Shown one piece after another: positions 1 through 11,124 of a DNA stretch of 64,000 bases (the first letter of the stretch is position 1; every line of letters begins with the position of its first letter). The DNA comes from Gordius sp. MW1 (taxonomy: Eukaryota; Nematomorpha; Gordioida; Gordea; Gordiidae), in assembly GCA_964036665.1 (NCBI GenBank), contig CAXIYB010000001.1, positions 1,178,001 to 1,242,000 of the forward strand, written 5' to 3'. Both the position numbers and the translations under genes were made by a program. The notes under the pieces are model-generated. The model searched no databases. It had not been told where the DNA came from and saw only the letters and a program-made list of their open reading frames with translations.

Positions 1-377
1 TTTACTTTTATTATTCGTCTTCATCATATTTCGAAGCTATATGAAGTCTTAAGTTCAATCTTTTATACCGCCATCTATTATTTGTTTTAATTTAGATTTT
101 TTTTAAGTTAATAATTTTTGATTATAAAGAGAATTACATATTTTTTGTTGAAATTTGCCGATGTATATCTGAAACCATGGTTGTAAGTACTAAATCTTTG
201 ATTGAAAAATATGGCCAAAATTATGATGTATTGTAAATTCTAAGATTCATTGGAGGAAACTAAAAAAACAATGAATAAATGCGTTGTCATAAAATTAAAA
301 ATTATGTGAAATTGAACGTATGTTTTACCCAGTAGCGTAGTGAGGGGGGGGGATTTATAGATAAACAGAGAAATATT
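1..377 (+). repeat. Satellite core C1 (3' part, cut by window start)
   Basis: The window opens inside a core. Base 1 aligns with base 2241 of the complete core C2, so about the first 480 bp (GAA run, GC islets, CATA tract, TATA box) lie outside. What remains is the unique AT-rich segment, the CAGTAGCGTAGTGA motif and a poly-G tract of 9 at 344-352, followed by the short bridge into the monomer array. It has T8 in the internal T run. Whether it is a long or short core cannot be seen. Confidence 0.9.
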
Positions 378-1759
378 AAAAATTTAGACAGAAATTTATC
401 TAATATCCACAAATTTAGACAGAAATTTATAGAATATCCACAAATTTAGAGAGAAATTTCTAAAGAATCAAAATATTTAGACAGAAATTATAGAATATCC
501 ACAAATTTAGACAAAAATTTAAAAATAATCAAAAAATTTAGACAGAAATTTATCGAATATCAACAAATTTAGACAAAAATTTAAAAATAATCAAAAAATT
601 TAGACAGAAATTTATCGAATATCCACAAATTTAGACAGAAATTTATAGAATATCCACAAATTTAGAGAGAAATTTATAAAATCAAAAAATTTAGACAGAA
701 ATTTATAGAATATCCACAAATTTAGAGAGAAATTTATAAAGAATCAAAAAATTTAGACAGAAATTTATAGAATATCCACAAATTTAGACAGAAATTTACA
801 AAGAATCAAAAAATTTAGACAGAAATTTATAGAATATCCACAAATTTAGACAAAAATTTAAAAATAATCAAAAAATTTAGACAGAAATTTATCGAATATC
901 CACAAATTTAGACAGAATTTATAGAATATCCACAAATTTAGAGAGAAATTTATAGAATATCCACAAATTTAGACAGAACTTTATCGAATATCCACAAATT
1001 TCGACAGAAATTTATAGAATATCCACAAATTTAGACAAAAATTTAAAAATAATCAAAAAATTTAGACAGAAATTTATCGAATATCCACAAATTTAGACAG
1101 AAATTTATCGAATATCCACAAATTTAGACAGAAATTTATAGAATATTGTCAAATTTAGAGAGAAATTTATAAAGAATCAAAAAATTTAGACAGAAATTTA
1201 TAGAATATCCACAAATTTAGACAAAATTAAAAATAATCAAAAAATTTAGACAGAAATTTATAGAATATCCACAAATTTAGAGAGAAATTTATAAAGAATC
1301 AAAATATTTAGACAGAAATTTATAGAATATCCACAAATTTAGACAAAAATTTAAAAATAATCAAAAAATTCACACAGAAATTTATCGAATATCCACAAAT
1401 TTAGACAGAAATTTATAGAATATCCACAACAAAAATTTAAAAATAATCAAAAAATTTAGACAGAAATTTATCTAATATCCACAAATTTAGACAGAAATTT
1501 ATAGAATACCCACAAATTTAGAGAGAAATTTAAAAAGAATCAAAAAATTTAGACAGAAATTATAGAATATCCACAAATTTAGACAAAAATTTAAAAATAA
1601 TCAAAAAATTTAGACAGAAATTTATCGAATATCAACAAATTTAGACAAAAATTTAAAAATAATCAAAAAATTTAGACAGAAATTTATCGAATATCAACAA
1701 ATTTAGACAAAAATTTAAAAATAATCAAAAAATTTAGACAGAAATTTATCAAATATCAA
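378..1759 (+). repeat. 31-32 bp monomer array A1
   Basis: The array is 1382 bp of head-to-tail monomers. Each monomer is an AAATTTAGACAGAAATTT half followed by a variable half. The main classes of variable half are TATAGAATATCCAC, TATCGAATATCCAC, AAAAATAATCAAAA (after GACAAAAATTT) and ATAAAGAATCAAAA (after GAGAGAAATTT). The order of classes is not random and is shared with array A8 (20717-22098), which has exactly the same length. No coding potential is seen. Confidence 0.95.
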
Positions 1760-1786
1760 CCGTCTGTGGGATTTTCAACACGATAA

Positions 1787-1800
1787 AGAAGAAGAAGAAG
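1787..1800 (+). repeat. GAA trinucleotide run in core
   Basis: Four to five GAA/AAG units (AAGAAGAAGAAG) sit about 27 bp inside the core and recur in every complete core at the same place. Copy number appears fixed across cores, unlike the poly-G tract at the other end. Confidence 0.85.
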
Positions 1801-1845
1801 CGTGAGTGGGCGTGAATTTTTTTTTAATACCACCGTGAGTGGGCG

Positions 1846-1999
1846 GGCCGTGAATAAAAATTTGGGCCCGCGCCCAACATGCATACATAAACACATTGCA
1901 TACATACATAAATACATTACATGGCCGTGAATAAAAATTTGGGCCCGCGCCCAACATGCATACATACATACATAAACACATTGCATACATACATAAATA
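1846..1999 (+). repeat. 77 bp GC-islet cassette, duplicated in tandem
   Basis: GGCCGTGAATAAAAATTTGG begins at 1846 and again at 1923, an offset of exactly 77 bp. Each copy carries GGGCCCGCGCCC (a GGGC/GCCC stem around CCGC, including an ApaI-type GGGCCC palindrome) and then CATA repeats. This is the only strongly GC-rich sequence in the satellite. Long cores have two copies; short cores have one, with the CATA spacing of the second copy. Confidence 0.93.
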
Positions 2000-2095
2000 C
2001 ATTACATACGTACATACATACCTTAGTACATACATACATACATTGCATACATAAATACATTGCAACATACATAAATACATTGTATACATACATAT
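1877..2095 (+). repeat. CATA/TACA tetranucleotide tract
   Basis: About 220 bp of imperfect CATA repeats is broken by TTGCATAC, ACATTACATACG and CCTTAGTACATAC. Read on either strand it gives Tyr/Cys/Met/Val or His/Thr/Tyr/Ile-rich open frames of 60-112 codons in each core. These are translations of a tetranucleotide repeat and are not genes. The tract ends in ACATATATATGT, a perfect 12 bp palindrome. Confidence 0.92.
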
Positions 2096-2111
2096 ATATG
2101 TAGAAGATAGC

Positions 2112-2122
2112 TATATATAAGG
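2112..2122 (+). promoter_or_regulatory. TATA-like box in core (putative)
   Basis: GCTATATATAAGGATATTTT follows the tetranucleotide tract in the same position in every core that includes this region. It resembles a TATA element, and the core also has AATAAATAAA about 90 bp downstream. Core C4 has an A for T just before it (10620). There is no independent sign of transcription, so promoter function is inference only. Confidence 0.25.
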
Positions 2123-2415
2123 ATATTTTGCATATCTAATTCATGGTGGCTAAGAATGATTGTGCCAAATTTATTTTATGGATCTTTAAATGTGGTATAC
2201 ACAAATAAATAAATCATTATTTTTACATTTTACACATAATTTTACTTTTATTATTCGTCTTCATCATATTTCGAAGCTATATGAAGTCTTAAGTTCAATC
2301 TTTTATACCGCCATCTATTATTTGTTTTAATTTAGATTTTTTTAAGTTAATAAGTTTTGATTATAAAGAGAATTACATATTTTTTGTTGAAATTTGCCGA
2401 TGTATATCTGAAACC

Positions 2416-2475
2416 ATGGTTGTAAGTACTAAATCTTTGATTGAAAAATATGGCCAAAATTATGATGTATTGTAA
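2416..2475 (+). other. 19-codon micro-ORF with strong start context in core
   Basis: AAACCATGG gives a near-ideal animal start context, followed by 19 codons and TAA. The frame is in the non-repetitive part of the core and recurs in each core. In C12 an A-to-C change turns one Gln codon into Pro. The same stretch contains GTAAGTACT, which resembles a 5' splice site. The frame is short enough to arise by chance, so it is listed only as a conserved sequence that could be tested. Confidence 0.15.
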
Positions 2476-2569
2476 ATTCTAAGATTCATTGGAGGAAACT
2501 AAAAAAACAATGAATAAATGCGTTGTCATAAAATTAAAAATTATGTGAAATTGAACGTATGTTTTTCCC

Positions 2570-2591
2570 TGTAGCGTAGTGAGGGGGGGGG
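2570..2591 (+). repeat. GTAGCGTAGTGA plus poly-G tract at core/array boundary
   Basis: Every core ends in this motif and a G run, then ATTTATAGATAAACAGAGAAATATT, before the monomers begin. The G run varies: 8 in C4-C7 and C14-C16, 9 in C1-C2, 10 in C8, C9 and C12, 11 in C13. C3, C10 and C11 have a run of 7-8, then A, then GGG. This is the most length-variable single site in the core and a natural marker for copy identity. Confidence 0.9.
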
Positions 2592-2616
2592 ATTTATAGA
2601 TAAACAGAGAAATATT

Positions 2617-5600
2617 AAAAATTTAGACAGAAATTTATCTAATATCCACAAATTTAGACAGAAATTTATAGAATATCCACAAATTTAGAGAGAAATTTCT
2701 AAAGAATCAAAATATTTAGACAGAAATTATAGAATATCCACAAATTTAGACAAAAATTTAAAAATAATCAAAAAATTTAGACAGAAATTTATCGAATATC
2801 AACAAATTTAGACAAAAATTTAAAAATAATCAAAAAATTTAGACAGAAATTTATCGAATATCCACAAATTTAGACAGAAATTTATAGAATATCCACAAAT
2901 TTAGAGAGAAATTTATAAAATCAAAAAATTTAGACAGACATTTATAGAATATCCACAAATTTAGAGAGAAATTTATAAAGAATCAAAAAATTTAGACAGA
3001 AATTTATAGAATATCCACAAATTTAGACAGAAATTTACAAAGAATCAAAAAATTTAGACAGAAATTTATAGAATATCCACAAATTTAGACAAAAATTTAA
3101 AAATAATAAAAAAATTTAGACAGAAATTTATCGAATATCCACAAATTTAGACAGAATTTATAGAATATCCACAAATTTAGAGAGAAATTTATAGAATATC
3201 CACAAATTTAGACAGAACTTTATCGAATATCCACAAATTTCGACAGAAATTTATAGAATATCCACAAATTTAGACAAAAATTTAAAAATAATTAAAAAAT
3301 TTAGACAGAAATTTATCGAATATCCACAAATTTAGACAGAAATTTATCGAATATCCACAAATTTAGACAGAAATTTATAGAATATTGTCAAATTTAGAGA
3401 GAAATTTATAAAGAATCAAAAAATTTAGACAGAAATTTATAGAATATCCACAAATTTAGACAAAATTAAAAATAATCAAAAAATTTAGACAGAAATTTAT
3501 AGAATATCCACAAATTTAGAGAGAAATTTATAAAGAATCAAAATATTTAGACAGAAATTTATAGAATATCCACAAATTTAGACAAAAATTTAAAAATAAT
3601 CAAAAAATTCACACAGAAATTTATCGAATATCCACAAATTTAGACAGAAATTTATAGAATATCCACAAATTTAGACAGAAATTTAAAGAATCAAAAAATT
3701 TAGACAGAAATTTATAAAATATCCACAAATTTACACAAAAATATAAAAATAATCAAAAAATTTAGACAGAAATTTATAGAATATCCACCAATTTAGACAA
3801 AAATTTAAAAATACTCAAAAAATTTAGACAAAAATTTATCGAATATCCACAAATTTAGTCAGAAATTTATAGAATATCCACAAATTTAGAGAGAAATTTA
3901 TAGAATATCCACAAATTTAGAGAGAAATTTAAAAATAATCAAAAAATTTAGACAGAAATTTATCGAATATCCACAAATTTAGACAGAAATTTATCGAATA
4001 TCCACAAATTTAGACAGAAATTTATAGAATATCCACAAATTTAGAGAGAAATTTATAAATAATCAAAAAATTTAGACATAAATTTATAGAATATCCACAA
4101 ATTTAGACAAAAATTTAAAAATAATCAAAAAATTTAGACAGAAATTTATCGAATATCCGAAATCTACAGAAATTTATAGAAAATCCACAAATTTAGACAA
4201 AAATTTAAAAACAATCAAAAAATTTAGACAGAAATTTATAGAATATCCACAAATTTACACAAAAATATAAAAATAATCAAAAAATTTAGACAGAAATTTA
4301 TAGAATATCCACCAATTTAGACAAAAATTTAATAATCAAAAAATTTAGACAGAAATTTATCGAATATCCACAAATTTAGACAGAAATTTATCGAATATCC
4401 ACAAATTTAGACAGAAATTTATAGAATATCCACAAATTTAGAGAGAAATTTATAAATAATCAAAAAATTTAGACATAAATTTATAGAATATCCACAAATT
4501 TACACAAAAATTTAAAAATAATCAAAAAATTTAGACAGAAATTTATAGAATATCCACCAATTTAGACAAAAATTTAAAAATAATCAAAAAGTTTAGACAA
4601 AAATTTATAGAATATCCACAAATTTAGACAGAAATTTATAGAATATACACAAATTTAGACAAAAATTTAATAATAATCAAAAATTTAGACAGAAATTTAT
4701 CTAATATCCACAAATTTAGACAGAAATTTATAGAATATCCACAAATTTAGAGAAAAATTTATAAAGAATCAAAAAATTTAGACAGAAATTTATAGAATAT
4801 CCACAAATTTAGACAGAAATTTATAAAGAATCAAAATGTTTAGACAGAAATTTATAGAATATCCACAAATTTAGACAAAAATTTAAAAATAATCAAAAAA
4901 TTAGACAGAAATTTATCTAATATCCACAAATTTAGACAGAAATTTATAGAATATCCACAAATTTAGAGAGAAATTTATAGAATATCCACAAGTTTAGACA
5001 GAACTTTATCGAATATCCACAAATTTAGACAGAAATTTATCGAATATCCACAAATTTAGAGAGAAATTTATAAAGAATCAAAAAATTTAGACAGAAATTT
5101 ATAGAATATCCACAAATTTAGACAGAAATTTACAAAGAATCAAACAATTTAGACAGAAATTTATAGAATATCCACAAATTTAGACAAAAATTTAAAAATA
5201 ATCAAAAAATTTAGACAGAAATTTATCGAATATCCACAAATTTAGACAGAATTTATAGAATATCCACAAATTTAGAGAGAAATTTATAGAATATCCACAA
5301 ATTTAGACAGAACTTTATCGAATATCCACAAATTTCGACAGAAATTTATAGAATTTCCACAAATTTAGACAAAAATTTAAAAATAATCAAAAAAATTTAG
5401 ACAGAAATTTATCGAATATCCACAAATTTAGACAGAAATTTACAAAGAATCAAAAAATTTAGACAGAAATTTATAGAATATCCACAAATTTAGACAAAAA
5501 TATAAAAATAATCAAAAAATTTAGACAGAAATTTATCGAATATCCACAAATTTAGACAGAATTTATAGAATATCCACAAATTTAGAGAGAAATTTATAGA

Positions 5601-6871
5601 ATATCCACAAATTTAGACAGAACTTTATCGAATATCCACAAATTTTGACAGAAATTTATAGAATATCCACAAATTTAGACAAAAATTTAAAAATAATCAA
5701 AAATTTTAGACAGAAATTTATCGAATATCCACAAATTTAGAGAGAAATTTATCGAATATCCACAAATTTAGACAGAAATTTATAGAATATTGTCAAATTT
5801 AGAGAGAAATTTATAAAGAATCAAAAAATTTAGACAGAAATTTATAGAATATCCACAAATTTAGACAAAAATTAAAAATAATCAAAAAATTTAGACAGAA
5901 ATTTATAAAAAAACCACAAATTTAGAGAGAAATTTATAGAATATCCACAAATTTAGAGAGAAATTTAAAAATAATCAAAAAAATTTAGACAGAAATTTAT
6001 CGAATATCCACAAAGTTAGACAGAAATTTATCGAATATCCACAAATTTAGACAGAAATTTATAGAATATCCACAAATTTAGAGAGAAATTTATAAAGAAT
6101 CAAAAAATTTAGACAGAAATTTATAGAATATCCACAAATTTAGAGAGAAATTTATAAAGAATCAAAAAATTTAGACAGAAATTTATAGAATATCCACAAA
6201 TTTAGACAGAAATTTATAAAGAATCAAAAAGTTTAGACAGAAATTTATAGAATATCCACAAATTTAGACAAAAATTTGAAAATAATCAAAAAATTTAGAC
6301 AGAAATTTATCTAATATCCACAAATTTAGACAGAAATTTATAGAATATCCACAAATTTAGAGAGAAATTTATAGAATATCCACAAATTTAGACAGAACTT
6401 TATCGAATATCCACAAATTTAGATAGAAATTTATCGAATATCCACAAATTTAGACAGAAATTTATAGAATATCCACAAATTTTGAGAGAAATTTAAAAAG
6501 AATCAAAAAATTTAGACAGAAATTATAGAATATCCACAAATTAAGACAAAAATTTAAAAATAATCAAAAAATTTAGACATATCGAATATCCACAAATTTA
6601 GACAGAAATTTATAGAAAATCCACAAATTTAGACAAAAATTTAAAAATAATCAAAAAATTTAGACAGAAATTTATAGAATATCCACAAATTTACACAAAA
6701 ATATAAAAATAATCAAAAAATTTAGACAGAAATTTATAGAATATCCACCAATTTAGACAAAAATTTAAAAATAATCAAAAAATTTAGACAGAAATTTATC
6801 GAATATCTACAAATTTAGACAAAAATTTAAAAATAATCAAAAAATTTAGACAGAAATTTATCGAATATCAA
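2617..6871 (+). repeat. Monomer array A2
   Basis: The array is 4255 bp of AAATTT-type monomers. It matches the C9 array base for base in register at its start (a diagnostic GAATATACAC variant lies 2881 bp from the C2 start here and 2882 bp from the C9 start). It contains internally repeated blocks, for example the GACAGAACTTTATCG plus TTTCGACAG block near 3215-3245 and again near 5315-5340 and 5623-5650. No gene is present. Confidence 0.94.
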
Positions 6872-7731
6872 CCGTCTGTGGGATTTTCAACACGATAAAG
6901 AAGAAGAAGAAGCGTGAGTGGGCGTGAATTTTTTTTTAATACCACCGTGAGTGGGCGGGCCGTGAATAAAAATTTGGGCCCGCGCCCAACATGCATACAT
7001 AAACACATTGCATACATACATAAATACATTACATGGCCGTGAATAAAAATTTGGGCCCGCGCCCAACATGCATACATACATACATAAACACATTGCATAC
7101 ATACATAAATACATTACATACGTACATACATACCTTAGTACATACATACATACATTGCATACATAAATACATTGCAACATACATAAATACATTGTATACA
7201 TACATATATATGTAGAAGATAGCTATATATAAGGATATTTTGCATATCTAATTCATGGTGGCTAAGAATGATTGTGCCAAATTTATTTTATGGATCTTTA
7301 AATGTGGTATACACAAATAAATAAATCATTATTTTTACATTTTACACATAATTTTACTTTTATTATTCGTCTTCATCATATTTCGAAGCTATATGAAGTC
7401 TTAAGTTCAATCTTTTATACCGCCATCTATTATTTGTTTTAATTTAGATTTTTTTTAAGTTAATAATTTTTGATTATAAAGAGAATTACATATTTTTTGT
7501 TGAAATTTGCCGATGTATATCTGAAACCATGGTTGTAAGTACTAAATCTTTGATTGAAAAATATGGCCAAAATTATGATGTATTGTAAATTCTAAGATTC
7601 ATTGGAGGAAACTAAAAAAACAATGAATAAATGCGTTGTCATAAAATTAAAAATTATTTGAAATTGAACGTATGTTTTACCCAGTAGCGTAGTGAGGGGG
7701 GGAGGGATTTATAGATAAACAGAGAAATATT
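6872..7731 (+). repeat. Satellite core C3, long form
   Basis: The core is 860 bp. It carries the interrupted poly-G (G7, A, GGG) found only here and in C10 and C11, which supports C3-C10 kinship. A private G-to-T change gives AATTATTTGAAATTG near 7660. Both GC islets are intact. Confidence 0.93.
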
Positions 7732-10267
7732 AAAAATTTAGACAGAAATTTATCTAATATCCACAAATTTAGACAGAAATTTATAGAATATCCACAAATT
7801 TAGACAGAAATTTCTAAAGAATCAAAATATTTAGACAGAAATTTATAGAATATCCACAAATTTAGACAAAAATTTAAAAATAATCAAAAAATTTAGACAG
7901 AATTTATAGAATATCCACAAATTTAGAGAGAAATTTATAGAATATCCACAAATTTAGACAGAACTTTATCGAATATCCACAAATTTCGACAGAAATTTAT
8001 AGAATTTCCACAAATTTAGACAAAAATTTAAAAATAATCAAAAAATTTTAGACAGAAATTTATCGAATATCCACAAATTTAGACAGAAATTTATCGAATA
8101 TCCACAAATTTAGACAGAAATTTATAGAATATTGTCAAATTTAGAGAGAAATTTATAAAGAATCAAAAAATTTAGACAGAAATTTATAGAATATCCACAA
8201 ATTTAGACAAAAATTAAAAATAATCAAAAAATTTAGACAGAAATTTATAAAAAAACCACAAATTTAGAGAGAAATTTATAGAATATCCACAAATTTAGAG
8301 AGAAATTTAAAAATAATCAAAAAAATTTAGACAGAAATTTATCGAATATCCACAAAGTTAGACAGAAATTTATCGAATATCCACAAATTTAGACAGAAAT
8401 TTATAGAATATTGTCAAATTTAGAGAGAAATTTATAAAGAATCAAAAAATTTAGACAGAAATTTATAGAATATCCACAAATTTAGACAAAAATAAAAAAT
8501 AATCAAAAAATTTAGACAGAAATTTATAAAAAAAACCACAAATTTAGAGAGAAATTTATAGAATATCCACAAATTTAGAGAGAAATTTAAAAATAATCAA
8601 AAAAATTTAGACAGAAATTTATCGAATATCCACAAAGTTAGACAGAAATTTATCGAATATCCACAAATTTAGACAGAAATTTATAGAATATCCACAAATT
8701 TAGAGAGAAATTTATAAAGAATCAAAAAATTTAGACAGAAATTTATAGAATATCCACAAATTTAGAGAGAAATTTATAAAGAATCAAAAAATTTAGACAG
8801 AAATTTATAGAATATCCACAAATTTAGACAGAAATTTATAAAGAATCAAAAAGTTTAGACAGAAATTTATAGAATATCCACAAATTTAGACAAAAATTTA
8901 AAAATAATCAAAAAATTTAGACAGAAATTTATCGAATATCCACAAATTTAGACAGAATTTATAGAATATCCACAAATTTAGAGAGAAATTTATAGAATAT
9001 CCACAAATTTAGACAGAACTTTATCGAATATCCACAAATTTCGACAGAAATTTATAGAATTTCCACAAATTTAGACAAAAATTTAAAAATAATCAAAAAA
9101 TTTAGACAGAAATTTATCGAATATCCACAAATTTAGACAGAAATTTATCGAATATCCACAAATTTAGACAGAAATTTATAGAATATTTTCAATATTAGAG
9201 AGAAATTTATAAAGAATCAAAAAATTTAGACAGAAATTTATAGAATATCCACAAATTTAGACAAAAATTAAAAATAATCAAAAAATTTAGACAGAAATTT
9301 ATAAAAAAACCACAAATTTAGAGAGAAATTTATAGAATATCCACAAATTTAGAGAGAAATTTAAAAATAATCAAAAAAATTTAGACAGAAATTTATCGAA
9401 TATCCACAAAGTTAGACAGAAATTTATCGAATATCCACAAATTTAGACAGAAATTTATACCACAAATTTAGAGAGAAATTTATAAAGAATCAAAAAATTT
9501 AGACAGAAATTTATAGAATATCCACAAATTTAGAGAGAAATTTATAAAGAATCAAAAAATTTAGACAGAAATTTATAGAATATCCACAAATTTAGACAGA
9601 AATTTATAAAGAATCAAAAAGTTTAGACAGAAATTTATAGAATATCCACAAATTTAGACAAAAATTTAAAAATAATCAAAAAATTTAGACAGAAATTTAT
9701 CTAATATCCACAAATTTAGACAGAAATTTATAGAATATCCACAAATTTAGAGAGAAATTTATAGAATATCCACAAATTTAGACAGAACTTTATCGAATAT
9801 CCACAAATTTAGACAGAAATTTATCGAATATCCACAAATTTAGACAGAAATTTATAGAATATCCACAAATTTAGAGAGAAATTTAAAAAGAATCAAAAAA
9901 TTTAGACAGAAATTATAGAATATCCACAAATTTAGACAAAAATTTAAAAATAATCAAAAAATTTAGACAGAAATTTATCGAATATCCACAAATTTAGACA
10001 GAAATTTATAGAAAATCCACAAATTTAGACAAAAATTTAAAAATAATCAAAAAATTTAGACAGAAATTTATAGAATATCCACAAATTTACACAAAAATAT
10101 AAAAATAATCCAAAAATTTAGACAGAAATTTATAGAATATCCACCAATTTAGACAAAAATTTAAAAATAATCAAAAAATTTAGACAGAAATTTATCGAAT
10201 ATCAACAAATTTAGACAAAAATTTAAAAATAATCAAAAAATTTAGACAGAAATTTATCGAATATCAA
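7732..10267 (+). repeat. Monomer array A3
   Basis: The array is 2536 bp. It includes two to three copies of a distinctive TTTATAAAAAAACCACAAATTT monomer variant (near 8245, 8525 and 9300) that marks internal duplicated blocks. It is paralogous to A10 (30530-33032) except at the right end, where A10 has been replaced. Confidence 0.94.
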
Positions 10268-11124
10268 CCGTCTGTGGGATTTTCAACACGATAAAGAAGA
10301 AGAAGAAGCGTGAGTGGGCGTGAATTTTTTTTTAATACCACCGTGAGTGGGCGGGCCGTGAATAAAAATTTGGGCCCGCGCCCAACATGCATACATAAAC
10401 ACATTGCATACATACATAAATACATTACATGGCCGTGAATAAAAATTTGGGCCCGCGCCCAACATGCATACATACATACATAAACACATTGCATACATAC
10501 ATAAATACATTACATACGTACATACATACCTTAGTACATACATACATACATTGCATACATAAATACATTGCAACATACATAAATACATTGTATACATACA
10601 TATATATGTAGAAGATAGCAATATATAAGGATATTTTGCATATCTAATTCATGGTGGCTAAGAATGATTGTGCCAAATTTATTTTATGGATCTTTAAATG
10701 TGGTATACACAAATAAATAAATCATTATTTTTACATTTTACACATAATTTTACTTTTATTATTCGTCTTCATCATATTTCGAAGCTATATGAAGTCTTAA
10801 GTTCAATCTTTTATACCGCCATCTATTATTTGTTTTAATTTAGATTTTTTTTAAGTTAATAATTTTTGATTATAAAGAGAATTACATATTTTTTGTTGAA
10901 ATTTGCCGATGTATATCTGAAACCATGGTTGTAAGTACTAAATCTTTGATTGAAAAATATGGCCAAAATTATGATGTATTGTAAATTCTAAGATTCATTG
11001 GAGGAAACTAAAAAAACAATGAATAAATGCGTTGTCATAAAATTAAAAATTATGTGAAATTGAACGTATGTTTTACCCAGTAGCGTAGTGAGGGGGGGGA
11101 TTTATAGATAAACAGAGAAATATT
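10268..11124 (+). repeat. Satellite core C4, long form
   Basis: The core is 857 bp with G8. A T-to-A change at 10620 alters the base before the TATA-like box (AGCAATATATAAGG) and removes a stop on the minus strand, which is why the repeat-derived open frame is longer here than in sister copies. Confidence 0.93.

Larger units (their letters stand above)
1760..2616 (+). repeat. Satellite core C2, long form (first complete copy)
   Basis: This is the reference copy of the core, 857 bp. In order it holds: boundary CCGTCTGTGGG; a GAA run (about 1787-1800); T9 (1817-1825); two GC islets (1864-1875 and 1941-1952) in a 77 bp direct duplication; CATA/TACA tract (about 1877-2095); TATATATAAGG (2112-2122); AATAAATAAA (about 2205); a unique AT-rich stretch; then GTAGCGTAGTGA and G9. 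Private changes are T7 rather than T8 near 2340, AAGTTTTG (shared with C9), and two A-to-T changes near 2567-2571. No family is recognised and no long open frame lies in the non-repetitive part. Confidence 0.93.
1..10267 (+). repeat. Trimeric higher-order block, copy 1 (C1-C2-C3)
   Basis: Three successive units have lengths and variants matching those at 20340-33032. A1 and A8 are both 1382 bp; C2 and C9 share T7/AAGTTTTG; C3 and C10 share the interrupted poly-G. The offset is 20339 bp at C2/C9 and grows to 22813 bp at C3/C10 because of the 2472 bp duplication in the second copy. Confidence 0.88.

Noticed and set aside
1-377. tRNA, snRNA or other structured RNA gene in the unique part of the core
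   Set aside because: I looked for tRNA-like boxes and cloverleaf pairing and for U-snRNA motifs and saw none. The GTAAGTACT splice-like motif alone is not evidence.
378-1759. CRISPR-like regular short repeats
   Set aside because: The monomers are contiguous variants of each other with no unique spacers, and the context is eukaryotic.
1756-2103. Open frames of 60-112 codons in each core, rich in Tyr, Cys, Met and Val or in His, Thr and Ile
   Set aside because: They are translations of the CATA/TACA tetranucleotide and the GC islets, occur on both strands at once, and are disrupted by small indels in sister cores (for example C6 and C10). They are not genes.
2570-2591. G-quadruplex at the poly-G tract
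   Set aside because: There is a single G run, not four nearby runs, so an intramolecular quadruplex is not supported.
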